7,955 nt of DNA. Source: Deltaproteobacteria bacterium (lineage in GTDB: Bacteria > Desulfobacterota > Desulfobacteria > Desulfobacterales > Desulfosalsimonadaceae). The translations under genes were made by a program, and so were the position numbers. Positions 1 through 7,625 of the stretch are shown one piece after another (position 1 is the stretch's first letter; every line of letters begins with the position of its first letter). The stretch spans positions 1-7,955 of the forward strand of contig JAJRPH010000517.1 in assembly GCA_024280875.1 (NCBI GenBank), given 5' to 3'. The notes under the pieces were generated by a model. The model saw nothing but the letters and a program-made list of their open reading frames with translations, was not told where the DNA came from and made no database searches.

Positions 1-801
1 AAAAGCAAAAAAGTGAAACATCTGTTAGATGAGGTGGAAACCACTTCCATTACCATCCGTGAACGGTCAGTGGACCGTGCAATTGAAGCCAAAAGAAGAG
101 GCGCAGGACCGGATCGGATCCTGTTTATGGTATCCACCAGCGAATCCCATCATAAAAAAAATTCAGGACTGTCTCTGGAGGAATACTGGAAAATGTGTGA
201 AGCATATATTCCCAAAGCCCATGATGCCGGAATGAAAGTCTGCGGAACTGTGAGCACGATCTGGGGATGTCCCATTGAAGGGCCCACTGAACTGAAAAAA
301 GCGGTGGAGTTTACTAAGCGGTGGCTGGATATCGGTGCGGATGATATCGAACACGCAGATCATGACGGCTCAGCGCCACCCAATAAAGTTTATGAGTATT
401 TTTCCATGATTTTAGATGCGATACCGGATCCCGCATTGCATCTCGCTCATTTCCATGTGACACGAGGATGGGGGCTGGCTAATGTACTGGCTTCACTTCA
501 GGCCGGCATCACGCACTTTGAATCTACATTGGGCGGAACCGGCGGACAGCCTGCCAATTTTGTTGACGGTGTCCCCGTGACCGGAACAGGTTCTTACTAT
601 TATGAAGACCCGACCATCACAGGCCTTGTAGCGACCGAAGACATGGTTGTCATGATGGATGAAATGGGCATTGATACCGGTATTGATGTGGACCGTGTGT
701 TAAAAACCGGCCTTATGCTTGAAAAGATTCTGGGCCGCCGCCTGCGTTCGGAGTGCGCGCATACCGGTCGTATTCCGAAAGAGTTGACGGGTCGATCGTA
801 G
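1..801 (+). CDS. HMG-CoA lyase-like DRE-TIM metallolyase (pyruvate carboxyltransferase-like), 5' end outside window
   Basis: The reading frame is open to the left edge. A GTG at 13 exists but has no ribosome binding site before it and would leave out the N-terminal strand carrying the metal-binding Asp of the family, so the gene surely starts upstream. Numbering from that GTG, the protein aligns by eye with HMG-CoA lyase along its length: STSESHHKKN (41-50) matches the ASE..KKN segment, WGCPIEG (84-90) matches GCPYEG, D116 to G119 sits at the DTxG position, AHFH (145-148) supplies the two metal-binding histidines, and LVATEDMV (205-212) matches the NLATEDLV end of the barrel. Family members cleave or condense acyl-CoA or 2-oxo acids in the cytosol with a divalent metal. 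Oddly, the glycine loop reads GGTGGQP (174-180): Q179 replaces the catalytic Cys of HMG-CoA lyase, and about 14 extra residues follow it. A true HMG-CoA lyase is therefore doubtful, while family membership is firm. The acetoacetyl-CoA synthetase gene follows after 97 bp and is probably co-transcribed. Confidence 0.85.
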   Translation, partial: KSKKVKHLLDEVETTSITIRERSVDRAIEAKRRGAGPDRILFMVSTSESHHKKNSGLSLEEYWKMCEAYIPKAHDAGMKVCGTVSTIWGCPIEGPTELKKAVEFTKRWLDIGADDIEHADHDGSAPPNKVYEYFSMILDAIPDPALHLAHFHVTRGWGLANVLASLQAGITHFESTLGGTGGQPANFVDGVPVTGTGSYYYEDPTITGLVATEDMVVMMDEMGIDTGIDVDRVLKTGLMLEKILGRRLRSECAHTGRIPKELTGRS

Positions 802-898
802 TGTCTTTTTTAATTTTTCCTTTGATCAAAACTTCTTCTGCCCTACCTGATCAATTGTGGCAGTTCTTTTCACACGTAAATGAAAAGGATCAAGACTC

Positions 899-2854
<1,956 letters not shown>

Positions 2855-2884
2855 TAATTTAATTATTTTGTATACACAGATTGA

Positions 2885-2973
2885 GTAGGCCGGATTAGCG
2901 CGTCAGTGCGTAATCCGGAAAATCCATGATATGCTTTCGGTGGATTACGCACTGACGCGCTAATCCCCCCTAC
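2885..2973. repeat. REP pair (REPIN/BIME-like inverted element), copy 1
   Basis: Two 32-base arms (2885-2916 and 2942-2973) are inverted copies matching at 30 of 32 positions, with a 25-base centre. Each arm begins with GTAG read inward from its end and is itself a small hairpin: on the left, CCGGATTA (2890-2897) pairs with TAATCCGG (2911-2918). A GTAG tetranucleotide followed by an imperfect palindrome is the known layout of REP sequences mobilised by RAYT transposases, and two inverted REPs form a REPIN. It lies between the synthetase stop and the next gene, where its RNA could fold into a very stable hairpin and protect the 3' end of the upstream message. There is no T-run after it, so a classical terminator is unlikely. 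Confidence 0.88.
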
Positions 2974-3014
2974 TATTTAAAGTCCTTGAATATTAAATCT
3001 TATTATAAATACGT

Positions 3015-3020
3015 GAAGGA
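3015..3020 (+). promoter_or_regulatory. Ribosome binding site that fixes the start of the DUF6125-like gene
   Basis: GAAGGA lies seven bases before the ATG at 3028. A longer in-frame start, TTG at 2986, has no such site, begins only 13 bases after the REP pair and would add 14 residues. The ATG at 3028 is therefore the better start. Confidence 0.7.
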
Positions 3021-3027
3021 AACATTC

Positions 3028-3774
3028 ATGCAGGAACGTCCTGATACACCTAAAGACCTGAACAACGAAGAACTTTCCCAATATATAGTCAATTTATTTC
3101 AACGAATTGTTATTCATTACTCACTGTGGTTTACGGAAGTAAAGCATCAGATGGGAATGGAAAAAGCGCTGGCCGTATTAAATGAAGCCACCTCCCGGGG
3201 GTTGAAAATCCAGATGAACCGATTGTCTAAAACACTGGGTTTTGAGATGAAAAATGATCTGCCTGCAGCCTTAACGAACATGTCCCGTGAATCTCTGCTG
3301 GATTTGATGGACAGCGTGTCCGCCAATTGGCTGGTCAATGACGGTGTCTGGTTTCAGGCGGTTGAATTTGCCCATGGCATGGGAGAAGCCAAACGCTGCA
3401 ATGATTCGGCATGGGCACAGTTTTCACCGTTTGAGGCATGGTCAATTAAGAAATTTTTAAACATGCCGGATCGCCCCGGACTCGATGGCCTGAAAAAAGC
3501 GCTGGGATTCAGGGTTTATGCAAATATAAATGTGCAGTCGATCATTGATGAAGTGCCGAATAGTTTTGTGTTTCAGATGAATGACTGCAGGGTTCAGTCG
3601 GCACGAAAACGAAAGGGCTTAGATGACTATCCCTGTAAGTCTGGCGGCCTGGTTGAATATACATATTTCGCAAGATCTATTGATGACCGGATCAGCACTG
3701 AATGTATCGGTTGCCCGCCGGATAAACACCCTGAAGAATGGTACTGTGCGTGGCGGTTTTCGATTGAATCATGA
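3028..3774 (+). CDS. Conserved hypothetical cytosolic protein, DUF6125-like, Cys-rich C-terminus
   Basis: The protein has 248 residues from the ATG chosen for its ribosome binding site. It has no signal peptide or membrane segment and looks cytosolic. The N-terminal two thirds are helical and Trp-rich. The C-terminal third carries a distinctive pattern (numbered from the ATG): C187 before ARKRKGLDDYPCK (192-204, with C203), then C226 and C229 in CIGCPPDKHPEEWYCAW (226-242), ending with C240. I recognise this RKGL..PCK / C..CPPD.HPE..YCAW pattern as that of the DUF6125 'cytosolic protein' family, known mainly from deltaproteobacteria and archaea and of unknown function; the name is from memory and was not searched. 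The cysteines with the His of DKHPE could bind a metal or a cofactor, and a hydrolase fold like L-2-amino-thiazoline-4-carboxylate hydrolase is a weaker possibility. It sits between acyl-CoA genes, but both sides are separated by repeats, so a shared role is only a guess. The stop codon overlaps the tip of a repeat element. Confidence 0.85.
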   Translation: MQERPDTPKDLNNEELSQYIVNLFQRIVIHYSLWFTEVKHQMGMEKALAVLNEATSRGLKIQMNRLSKTLGFEMKNDLPAALTNMSRESLLDLMDSVSANWLVNDGVWFQAVEFAHGMGEAKRCNDSAWAQFSPFEAWSIKKFLNMPDRPGLDGLKKALGFRVYANINVQSIIDEVPNSFVFQMNDCRVQSARKRKGLDDYPCKSGGLVEYTYFARSIDDRISTECIGCPPDKHPEEWYCAWRFSIES

Positions 3775-3923
3775 TGGCTTCGTAAAAAGCCCAAATTCTT
3801 TGTTGCACTGCATTCTTCGTCACTGCGGAGTAAACAAACTACGCCTCATTCCTTTGAATTTGTGCGCCTTGAATTTGGAGCTTTTTTCTTTGCCATCTAA
3901 ATCTGACTTTTTACACGATCATC
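3773..3923. repeat. 151-bp MITE-like intergenic repeat with GATG-N5-GTAAAAAG ends
   Basis: The two ends are inverted copies: GATGGCTTCGTAAAAAG (3773-3789) and, on the minus strand, GATGATCGTGTAAAAAG (3923-3907). They agree at all of GATG and GTAAAAAG and differ only in the five bases between. The inside is non-coding, holds a direct repeat TTGAATTTG (3854-3862 and 3869-3877) and a weak dyad around 3825-3844. I recall near-identical intergenic sequences scattered in Desulfobacterales genomes, which suggests a non-autonomous mobile element moved by a transposase encoded elsewhere; that link is from memory and unverified. The left tip overlaps the TGA stop (3772-3774) of the DUF6125-like gene, and the right end lies 45 bp before the crotonase gene. 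No transposase is present. Confidence 0.65.
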
Positions 3924-3968
3924 AATCATAGATTTTCCCATTAAATTATTAAACCATGGGGTGGGCTG

Positions 3969-4772
3969 ATGGACTTTAATGAAATTTTGTTTGAAATGAA
4001 AAACCGTATTGCGACCCTGACCTTAAATCGACCGGAAATTCGGAATGCGATTTCAAGCATAGAAATTATCGAAGAGATTGAAACAGCCTGCCAAATGGTC
4101 AACAATGACATGTCGGTTAATGTGCTGATTATTACCGCCAAAGACCCGGCCTTTTCTGCCGGTGGCAACGTTAAAGATATGGCAGCCAAAAAAGGCATGT
4201 TCGGCGGTACTCCGGCCCAGCTAATGGAAAATTACAGGAAGAATATTCAGCGTATCCCTTTGGCTGTCCATGAGGTTGCCGTACCCACCATCGCTGCGGT
4301 GAATGGCCCTGCCATCGGAGCAGGATGCGATCTTGCCTTAATGTGTGATATGCGGATTGCGTCTGAAAAAGCAAAATTCGGTGAAACTTTCTTATCGGTT
4401 GGAATAATCCCGGGCGATGGCGGTGCTTATTTTTTGCCCCGGGTGGTGGGCATGGCACGGGCTTGTGAAATGACCTTTACCGGTGAAGTGATTGACGCGG
4501 GAAAAGCATCTGACATCGGTTTAGTCAATCATATGGTCTCTCATGATCAATTAATGGAAGCCGCCTTTGAGCTGGCGGTAAAAATTGCTGACAAGCCGCC
4601 GGAGGCACTCCGCATGGCCAAACGTCTGCTTTATTCAGGTCAGTCGTCAACACTCCGTCAATTACTTGATCAGTCAGCTGCCTGTCAGGCGTTGTGTCAT
4701 CATACGGAAGATCACCAGGAAGCACTGTCAGCTATGTTTGAAAAGCGAGAGCCTGCATTCAAAGGCAAATAA
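3969..4772 (+). CDS. Enoyl-CoA hydratase/isomerase (crotonase) superfamily protein with altered active site
   Basis: The 267 residues cover a full crotonase fold. Visible landmarks are LTLNRPEIRNAIS (17-29), the first oxyanion-hole and CoA segment AFSAGGNVKDM (61-71), the second at NGPAIGAGCDLALMCDM (112-128), GIIPGDGGAYFLPRVVG (145-161), and the helical C-terminus with PPEALRMAKRLL (210-221). Crotonases bind acyl-CoA thioesters in the cytosol and stabilise the enolate. Against rat enoyl-CoA hydratase, E144 is replaced by D121 and E164 by F141, in an ungapped alignment. With both glutamates gone, ordinary trans-2-enoyl-CoA hydration is doubtful, and an isomerase, hydrolase or decarboxylase role is possible. 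D150 in PGDGG is a candidate acid/base. The G-rich stretch GGGGTGGG (3958-3965) is a poor, close ribosome binding site, so translation may be weak. The gene is isolated from its neighbours by repeats but fits the acyl-CoA theme upstream. Confidence 0.9.
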   Translation: MDFNEILFEMKNRIATLTLNRPEIRNAISSIEIIEEIETACQMVNNDMSVNVLIITAKDPAFSAGGNVKDMAAKKGMFGGTPAQLMENYRKNIQRIPLAVHEVAVPTIAAVNGPAIGAGCDLALMCDMRIASEKAKFGETFLSVGIIPGDGGAYFLPRVVGMARACEMTFTGEVIDAGKASDIGLVNHMVSHDQLMEAAFELAVKIADKPPEALRMAKRLLYSGQSSTLRQLLDQSAACQALCHHTEDHQEALSAMFEKREPAFKGK

Positions 4773-4790
4773 TCAAACAGGTTATTTGCC
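4764..4790 (+). other. 9-bp inverted repeat spanning the crotonase stop codon
   Basis: GGCAAATAA (4764-4772) pairs perfectly with TTATTTGCC (4782-4790) around a 9-base loop. The left arm contains the last codons and the TAA stop. No T-run follows, so it is not a classical intrinsic terminator; it could mark the message end or protect the 3' end. It is AT-rich and of moderate stability. Confidence 0.45.
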
Positions 4791-4840
4791 AAACAGTATT
4801 CTATGTCGGGTTGCCAATTTTTTGAATATGCGATCATTAT

Positions 4841-4945
4841 GTAGGCCGGATTAGAGCGTCAGCGCGCAATTCGGTAAATTCCATGGCCCGTTTTTACGGA
4901 ATTCGTTTTTGGTGGATTACGCGCTGAAGCGCTAATCCACCCTAC
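4841..4945. repeat. REP pair (REPIN/BIME-like inverted element), copy 2
   Basis: This is the same kind of element as the one at 2885-2973 and in the same orientation. Arms 4841-4872 and 4914-4945 match at 26 of 32 positions around a longer, 41-base centre. The left arms of the two copies agree at 28 of 32 bases. The right arm, read on the minus strand, is a well-kept REP: GTAG, then GGTGGATTA pairing with TAATCCACC, while the left arm has decayed. Both copies keep GTAGGCC on the left and GTAGGG on the right, so the two halves are distinct subtypes rather than random copies. Confidence 0.85.
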
Positions 4946-5029
4946 GGGGAAGTCTAACGGAATACATCATTTACAGGGTAAGAAACCCGGCCTGTGATGT
5001 TGACATACCTCGCCACCATTGAATTCATA

Positions 5030-5052
5030 GTAGGTCGGGATTCTTTCCCGAC
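5030..5052 (+). repeat. Single REP-type hairpin of a second family
   Basis: GTAG (5030-5033) is followed by GTCGGGA (5034-5040), a five-base loop and TCCCGAC (5046-5052), a perfect 7-bp stem. It has the GTAG-plus-palindrome layout of a REP, but its palindrome differs from the GGATTA type of the two larger elements. No T-run follows, which argues against a terminator. Confidence 0.6.
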
Positions 5053-5079
5053 AATTTCTAACACTGCTTACTGAATGTA

Positions 5080-5088
5080 TGTTATAAG
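5080..5088 (+). promoter_or_regulatory. Possible extended -10 promoter of the aminopeptidase gene
   Basis: TGTTATAAG fits the extended -10 form TG-N-TATAAT with one mismatch in the hexamer, about 54 bases before the start codon. I see no -35 box at the right distance. It would give a leader of roughly 45 bases that includes the C8T6 tract. Confidence 0.3.
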
Positions 5089-5130
5089 TCTCTCAATCGT
5101 TTCCCAAGAAGAACCCCCCCCTTTTTTAAC

Positions 5131-5136
5131 AAAGGA
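5131..5136 (+). promoter_or_regulatory. Ribosome binding site of the M1 aminopeptidase gene
   Basis: AAAGGA lies five bases before the ATG at 5142 and eight before the next codon, also ATG, at 5145. Either Met could be the first residue; the second has the more usual spacing, and the choice alters the protein by one residue. Confidence 0.65.
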
Positions 5137-5141
5137 CAAAA

Positions 5142-7625
5142 ATGATGAACATAATTCCTCTTAATTATAAAATCAGCTTAGAATCCGATCTGGAAAAATT
5201 TATATTTTCTGGAAATCTTGAGCTAATCATTGAGTCTGCAGAATCGGTGGATAGCATAAAACTTCACGTACTGGAATTAGAAATTTATACCTGCCAAATT
5301 GAATATCGCGGGAATCGGTTTGATTGTTCGTTTAATGTTGTTACCGATTCTGAATTGTTAAGCATTATCCTTCCGGAAAAAATTCAGGGGACGTTTACAA
5401 TTTACATTCGGTATTCGGGAATCATCAATGATAAAATGGCCGGTTTTTATCGCAGCCAGTATGTTTCAGACGGAAAAGTCTATCCTATTGCCGTTACACA
5501 GTTCCAGGAAAGTGACGCCAGGCGTGCGTTCCCCTGTTTCGATCATCCCCGTCAAAAAGCTGTATTTGATATTGAATTAACCATTGATAGACATCTGACG
5601 GCCATTTCCAACCAGGATGTTGAATCAGTGATGTTAATCGAAAAGAACAAAAAAAAGATCAAATTCAAACAAAGCCCTAAAATGTCAACCTATCTTGTCT
5701 TCTGGTGTATGGGAGAATTCAGTATAGTCGAAGACAAAGAAGACAAAAGAGTTCGAGTTGTTTTTCTGCCGGGAATGGAACCCTATATTGAGTTTGGTCT
5801 GGATTTTGGAAAAAAAGCGCTGGCATTTTGTGAAGATTTTTATGGTATTGCATATCCGCTGTCAAAGCTCGACCTGATCGCGATTCCGGACTTTGCGTTT
5901 GGCGCCATGGAAAACTGGGGGGCGATTACCTTTCGTGAAAACCTGCTGCTTTATTATCCGGATATTACGTCCAAAGCCGGTGCAGAGCGAATTGCGGAAG
6001 TCATTTCACATGAAATGGCCCACCAGTGGTTCGGGAATCTGGTGACGCCATCGGACTGGAAGTTTTTGTGGCTGAATGAAAGTTTTGCCACATATTTTGG
6101 ATTCAAAGTTGTGGATCACTATCATCCATCCTGGAAAACCTGGTCCCAGTTTTTATATACCCAGACAAACGCTGCCCTTGTCCGTGATGCGTATATTCAA
6201 ACAATTCCCATTGAAATTCCTGGTGGAGAACATGTGGTGATCAATACCAGCACGGCTCCAATTATTTACTGCAAGGGGGGGAGTATTCTGCGCCAGATTA
6301 ATGGCTATATCGGTGATGATGATTTTAAAAAAGGGGTGCGGTTTTTTCTGGAAAAATACAGCTATGATTGCGCGGTCAGCCAAAATCTTTGGGAAGCCTT
6401 TGAATCAGCATCTGATAAGCCAATAACAAAAATGATACAAACATGGATTGAGCATCCCGGGTATCCCATTGTTTCGGCAACACGCCAGGGGGATCAGCTG
6501 GTTCTTCGTCAAAAAAGGTTTTCATATCAGCCGAATGCATCCGATCAGGTCTGGCAGATTCCGGTTTCCATCAGTGTGCTTAATGAAAATGGTGAGTGGC
6601 AAAATAAAGAAGTGTTAATGGATGCTGAGTCTCAATCAGTTGATTTGGGCAGTGAGTATGCCGTGTATAAAATAAACACCCGTCAGACCGGTTTTTATCG
6701 CGTAAAATATATGGATCCAGAAGACTTGAATAAACTGGGTAATGAAATTATAAAGAAAACAATGCCTCCTGAAGACCGATGGGGACTTGAAAATGATCTC
6801 TATGCACGGGTTAAAAGTGCTGATGAGACAATAGAAACCTATCTTAAATTTTTAAAATATTATGGAAATGAAACGGATTTTCTTCCCTTAAGAAGCATTG
6901 CTGACAATTTGCTCCACGCATATTTGTTGTCCGGAAATGTGAATCAGCAGAGAATTGTACATATCGGAATTCGTTTGATTGAAAAATTACTTTTAATGAT
7001 TGGATATGAACCGAAGTTGCATGAAGATCACACAACCGGCACATTAAGGGACCAATATATCTGGCAGGGTGTTTTCTTCGGTTCGGAAAAAGTTACTGCA
7101 TTTGCAAAAACTGAGTTCCAAAAGCTTCTGGATGGTGGTTCGGTGAATCCTGACATAATGAAAAGCATCATGCAGGCCGGTGCCTTAACCGGAAATTCAG
7201 CAACGTTTGACTGGTTTGTTCAACGTCTTGAAAAATCCGTCAGTGAACATGACAGAACCAATATTCTGTCTGCACTCGGTTGTTTTAGGGACGAAGCAGT
7301 CATTCCAAAGGTACAGTCTTTTATTTTGGAGTCTGTGCCGGCTCGGAACCAGTCGATTCCCATTGCAGCACTGTCATTAAATCCGGCGGCAAGCTGTGGA
7401 TTATGGGAATGGTACACTTCTGAAAAAGATGTTTTTGCAAAATTTCATCCCCTGATCCATGAGCGGGTTTTTTCATCTATTGTTCCTGTCAGTGAGAATA
7501 CAGAACCTGATGCTGTCCGGACTTTTTTAAAACAAAATCAGATAAAAATAAATCCGGATGTGGTTGAACTGATTCTTGAACGGTTAATGATTAATCAGCG
7601 TTTGAAGAAAAATTTCAGTAGATAA
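5142..7625 (+). CDS. M1 family zinc aminopeptidase (cytosolic, APN/ERAP-like four-domain form)
   Basis: The enzyme removes N-terminal residues from peptides using one zinc ion, probably in cytosolic peptide turnover. The 827 residues hold an N-terminal beta domain (about 1-200), including the family segment TQFQESDARRAFPCFDHP (119-136). The thermolysin-like catalytic domain (about 205-435) has GAMEN (254-258), zinc site HEMAH (290-294) with the third ligand E313 in LNES after the expected 18 residues, and the transition-state Tyr Y376 in IIYCKGG. A small beta domain and a helical ERAP1_C-like domain (about 510-820) follow. There is no signal peptide or membrane anchor. Length and layout resemble the mammalian ERAP/puromycin-sensitive and archaeal F3 type more than E. 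coli PepN. Q122 stands where relatives have the N-terminus-binding Glu of QFE. The lysine-rich KNKKKIKFK (168-176) is a surface stretch. It follows a repeat-filled gap, so it probably has its own promoter and no functional tie to the upstream acyl-CoA genes. No terminator hairpin is visible after the stop. Confidence 0.95.
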   Translation: MMNIIPLNYKISLESDLEKFIFSGNLELIIESAESVDSIKLHVLELEIYTCQIEYRGNRFDCSFNVVTDSELLSIILPEKIQGTFTIYIRYSGIINDKMAGFYRSQYVSDGKVYPIAVTQFQESDARRAFPCFDHPRQKAVFDIELTIDRHLTAISNQDVESVMLIEKNKKKIKFKQSPKMSTYLVFWCMGEFSIVEDKEDKRVRVVFLPGMEPYIEFGLDFGKKALAFCEDFYGIAYPLSKLDLIAIPDFAFGAMENWGAITFRENLLLYYPDITSKAGAERIAEVISHEMAHQWFGNLVTPSDWKFLWLNESFATYFGFKVVDHYHPSWKTWSQFLYTQTNAALVRDAYIQTIPIEIPGGEHVVINTSTAPIIYCKGGSILRQINGYIGDDDFKKGVRFFLEKYSYDCAVSQNLWEAFESASDKPITKMIQTWIEHPGYPIVSATRQGDQLVLRQKRFSYQPNASDQVWQIPVSISVLNENGEWQNKEVLMDAESQSVDLGSEYAVYKINTRQTGFYRVKYMDPEDLNKLGNEIIKKTMPPEDRWGLENDLYARVKSADETIETYLKFLKYYGNETDFLPLRSIADNLLHAYLLSGNVNQQRIVHIGIRLIEKLLLMIGYEPKLHEDHTTGTLRDQYIWQGVFFGSEKVTAFAKTEFQKLLDGGSVNPDIMKSIMQAGALTGNSATFDWFVQRLEKSVSEHDRTNILSALGCFRDEAVIPKVQSFILESVPARNQSIPIAALSLNPAASCGLWEWYTSEKDVFAKFHPLIHERVFSSIVPVSENTEPDAVRTFLKQNQIKINPDVVELILERLMINQRLKKNFSR

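Larger units (their letters stand above)
4773..5141. other. Gene-free stretch between the crotonase and aminopeptidase genes
   Basis: These 369 bases hold no credible reading frame. They contain part of the stop-codon hairpin, the second REP pair, and a loose dyad where ACAGG (4973-4977) faces CCTGT (4991-4995). After that come the REP-type hairpin at 5030-5052, a possible extended -10 element near 5080-5088, a run of eight C then six T (5114-5127), and the ribosome binding site of the aminopeptidase. The density of repeats suggests a transcription-unit boundary. Confidence 0.7.

Noticed and set aside
13..15. GTG as the start of the lyase-like gene
   Set aside because: There is no ribosome binding site in the bases before it, the frame is open to the window edge, and the metal-binding N-terminal strand of the family would be missing.
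841..846. CCCTAC as a trace of another REP end
   Set aside because: On the minus strand GTAGGG is not followed by the palindrome seen in the other REPs.
821..863. Palindromes TTTGATCAAA (821-830) and TGATCA (848-853), and a CTGCC/GGCAG stem (838-863), as an operator or terminator between lyase and synthetase genes
   Set aside because: The stem is only 5 bp with a 16-base loop, and the palindromes lack the spacing of known FNR or CRP-type sites; chance is likely.
2986..2988. TTG as the start of the DUF6125-like gene
   Set aside because: No ribosome binding site precedes it, whereas ATG at 3028 has GAAGGA at seven bases.
2985..3010. AT-rich TATAAA near 3004 as a promoter for the DUF6125-like gene
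   Set aside because: No -35 box lies at a proper distance and the region is AT-rich enough to give such hexamers by chance.
4171..4458. Minus-strand reading frame opposite the crotonase gene
   Set aside because: It lies fully inside a well-supported gene, has no recognisable motif and no ribosome binding site; it is a shadow frame, as are the other antisense frames.
5000..5028. TTGACA at 5000-5005 as a promoter of the aminopeptidase gene
   Set aside because: At spacers of 16 to 18 bases no acceptable -10 box follows (the best, ATTCAT, matches only three of six).
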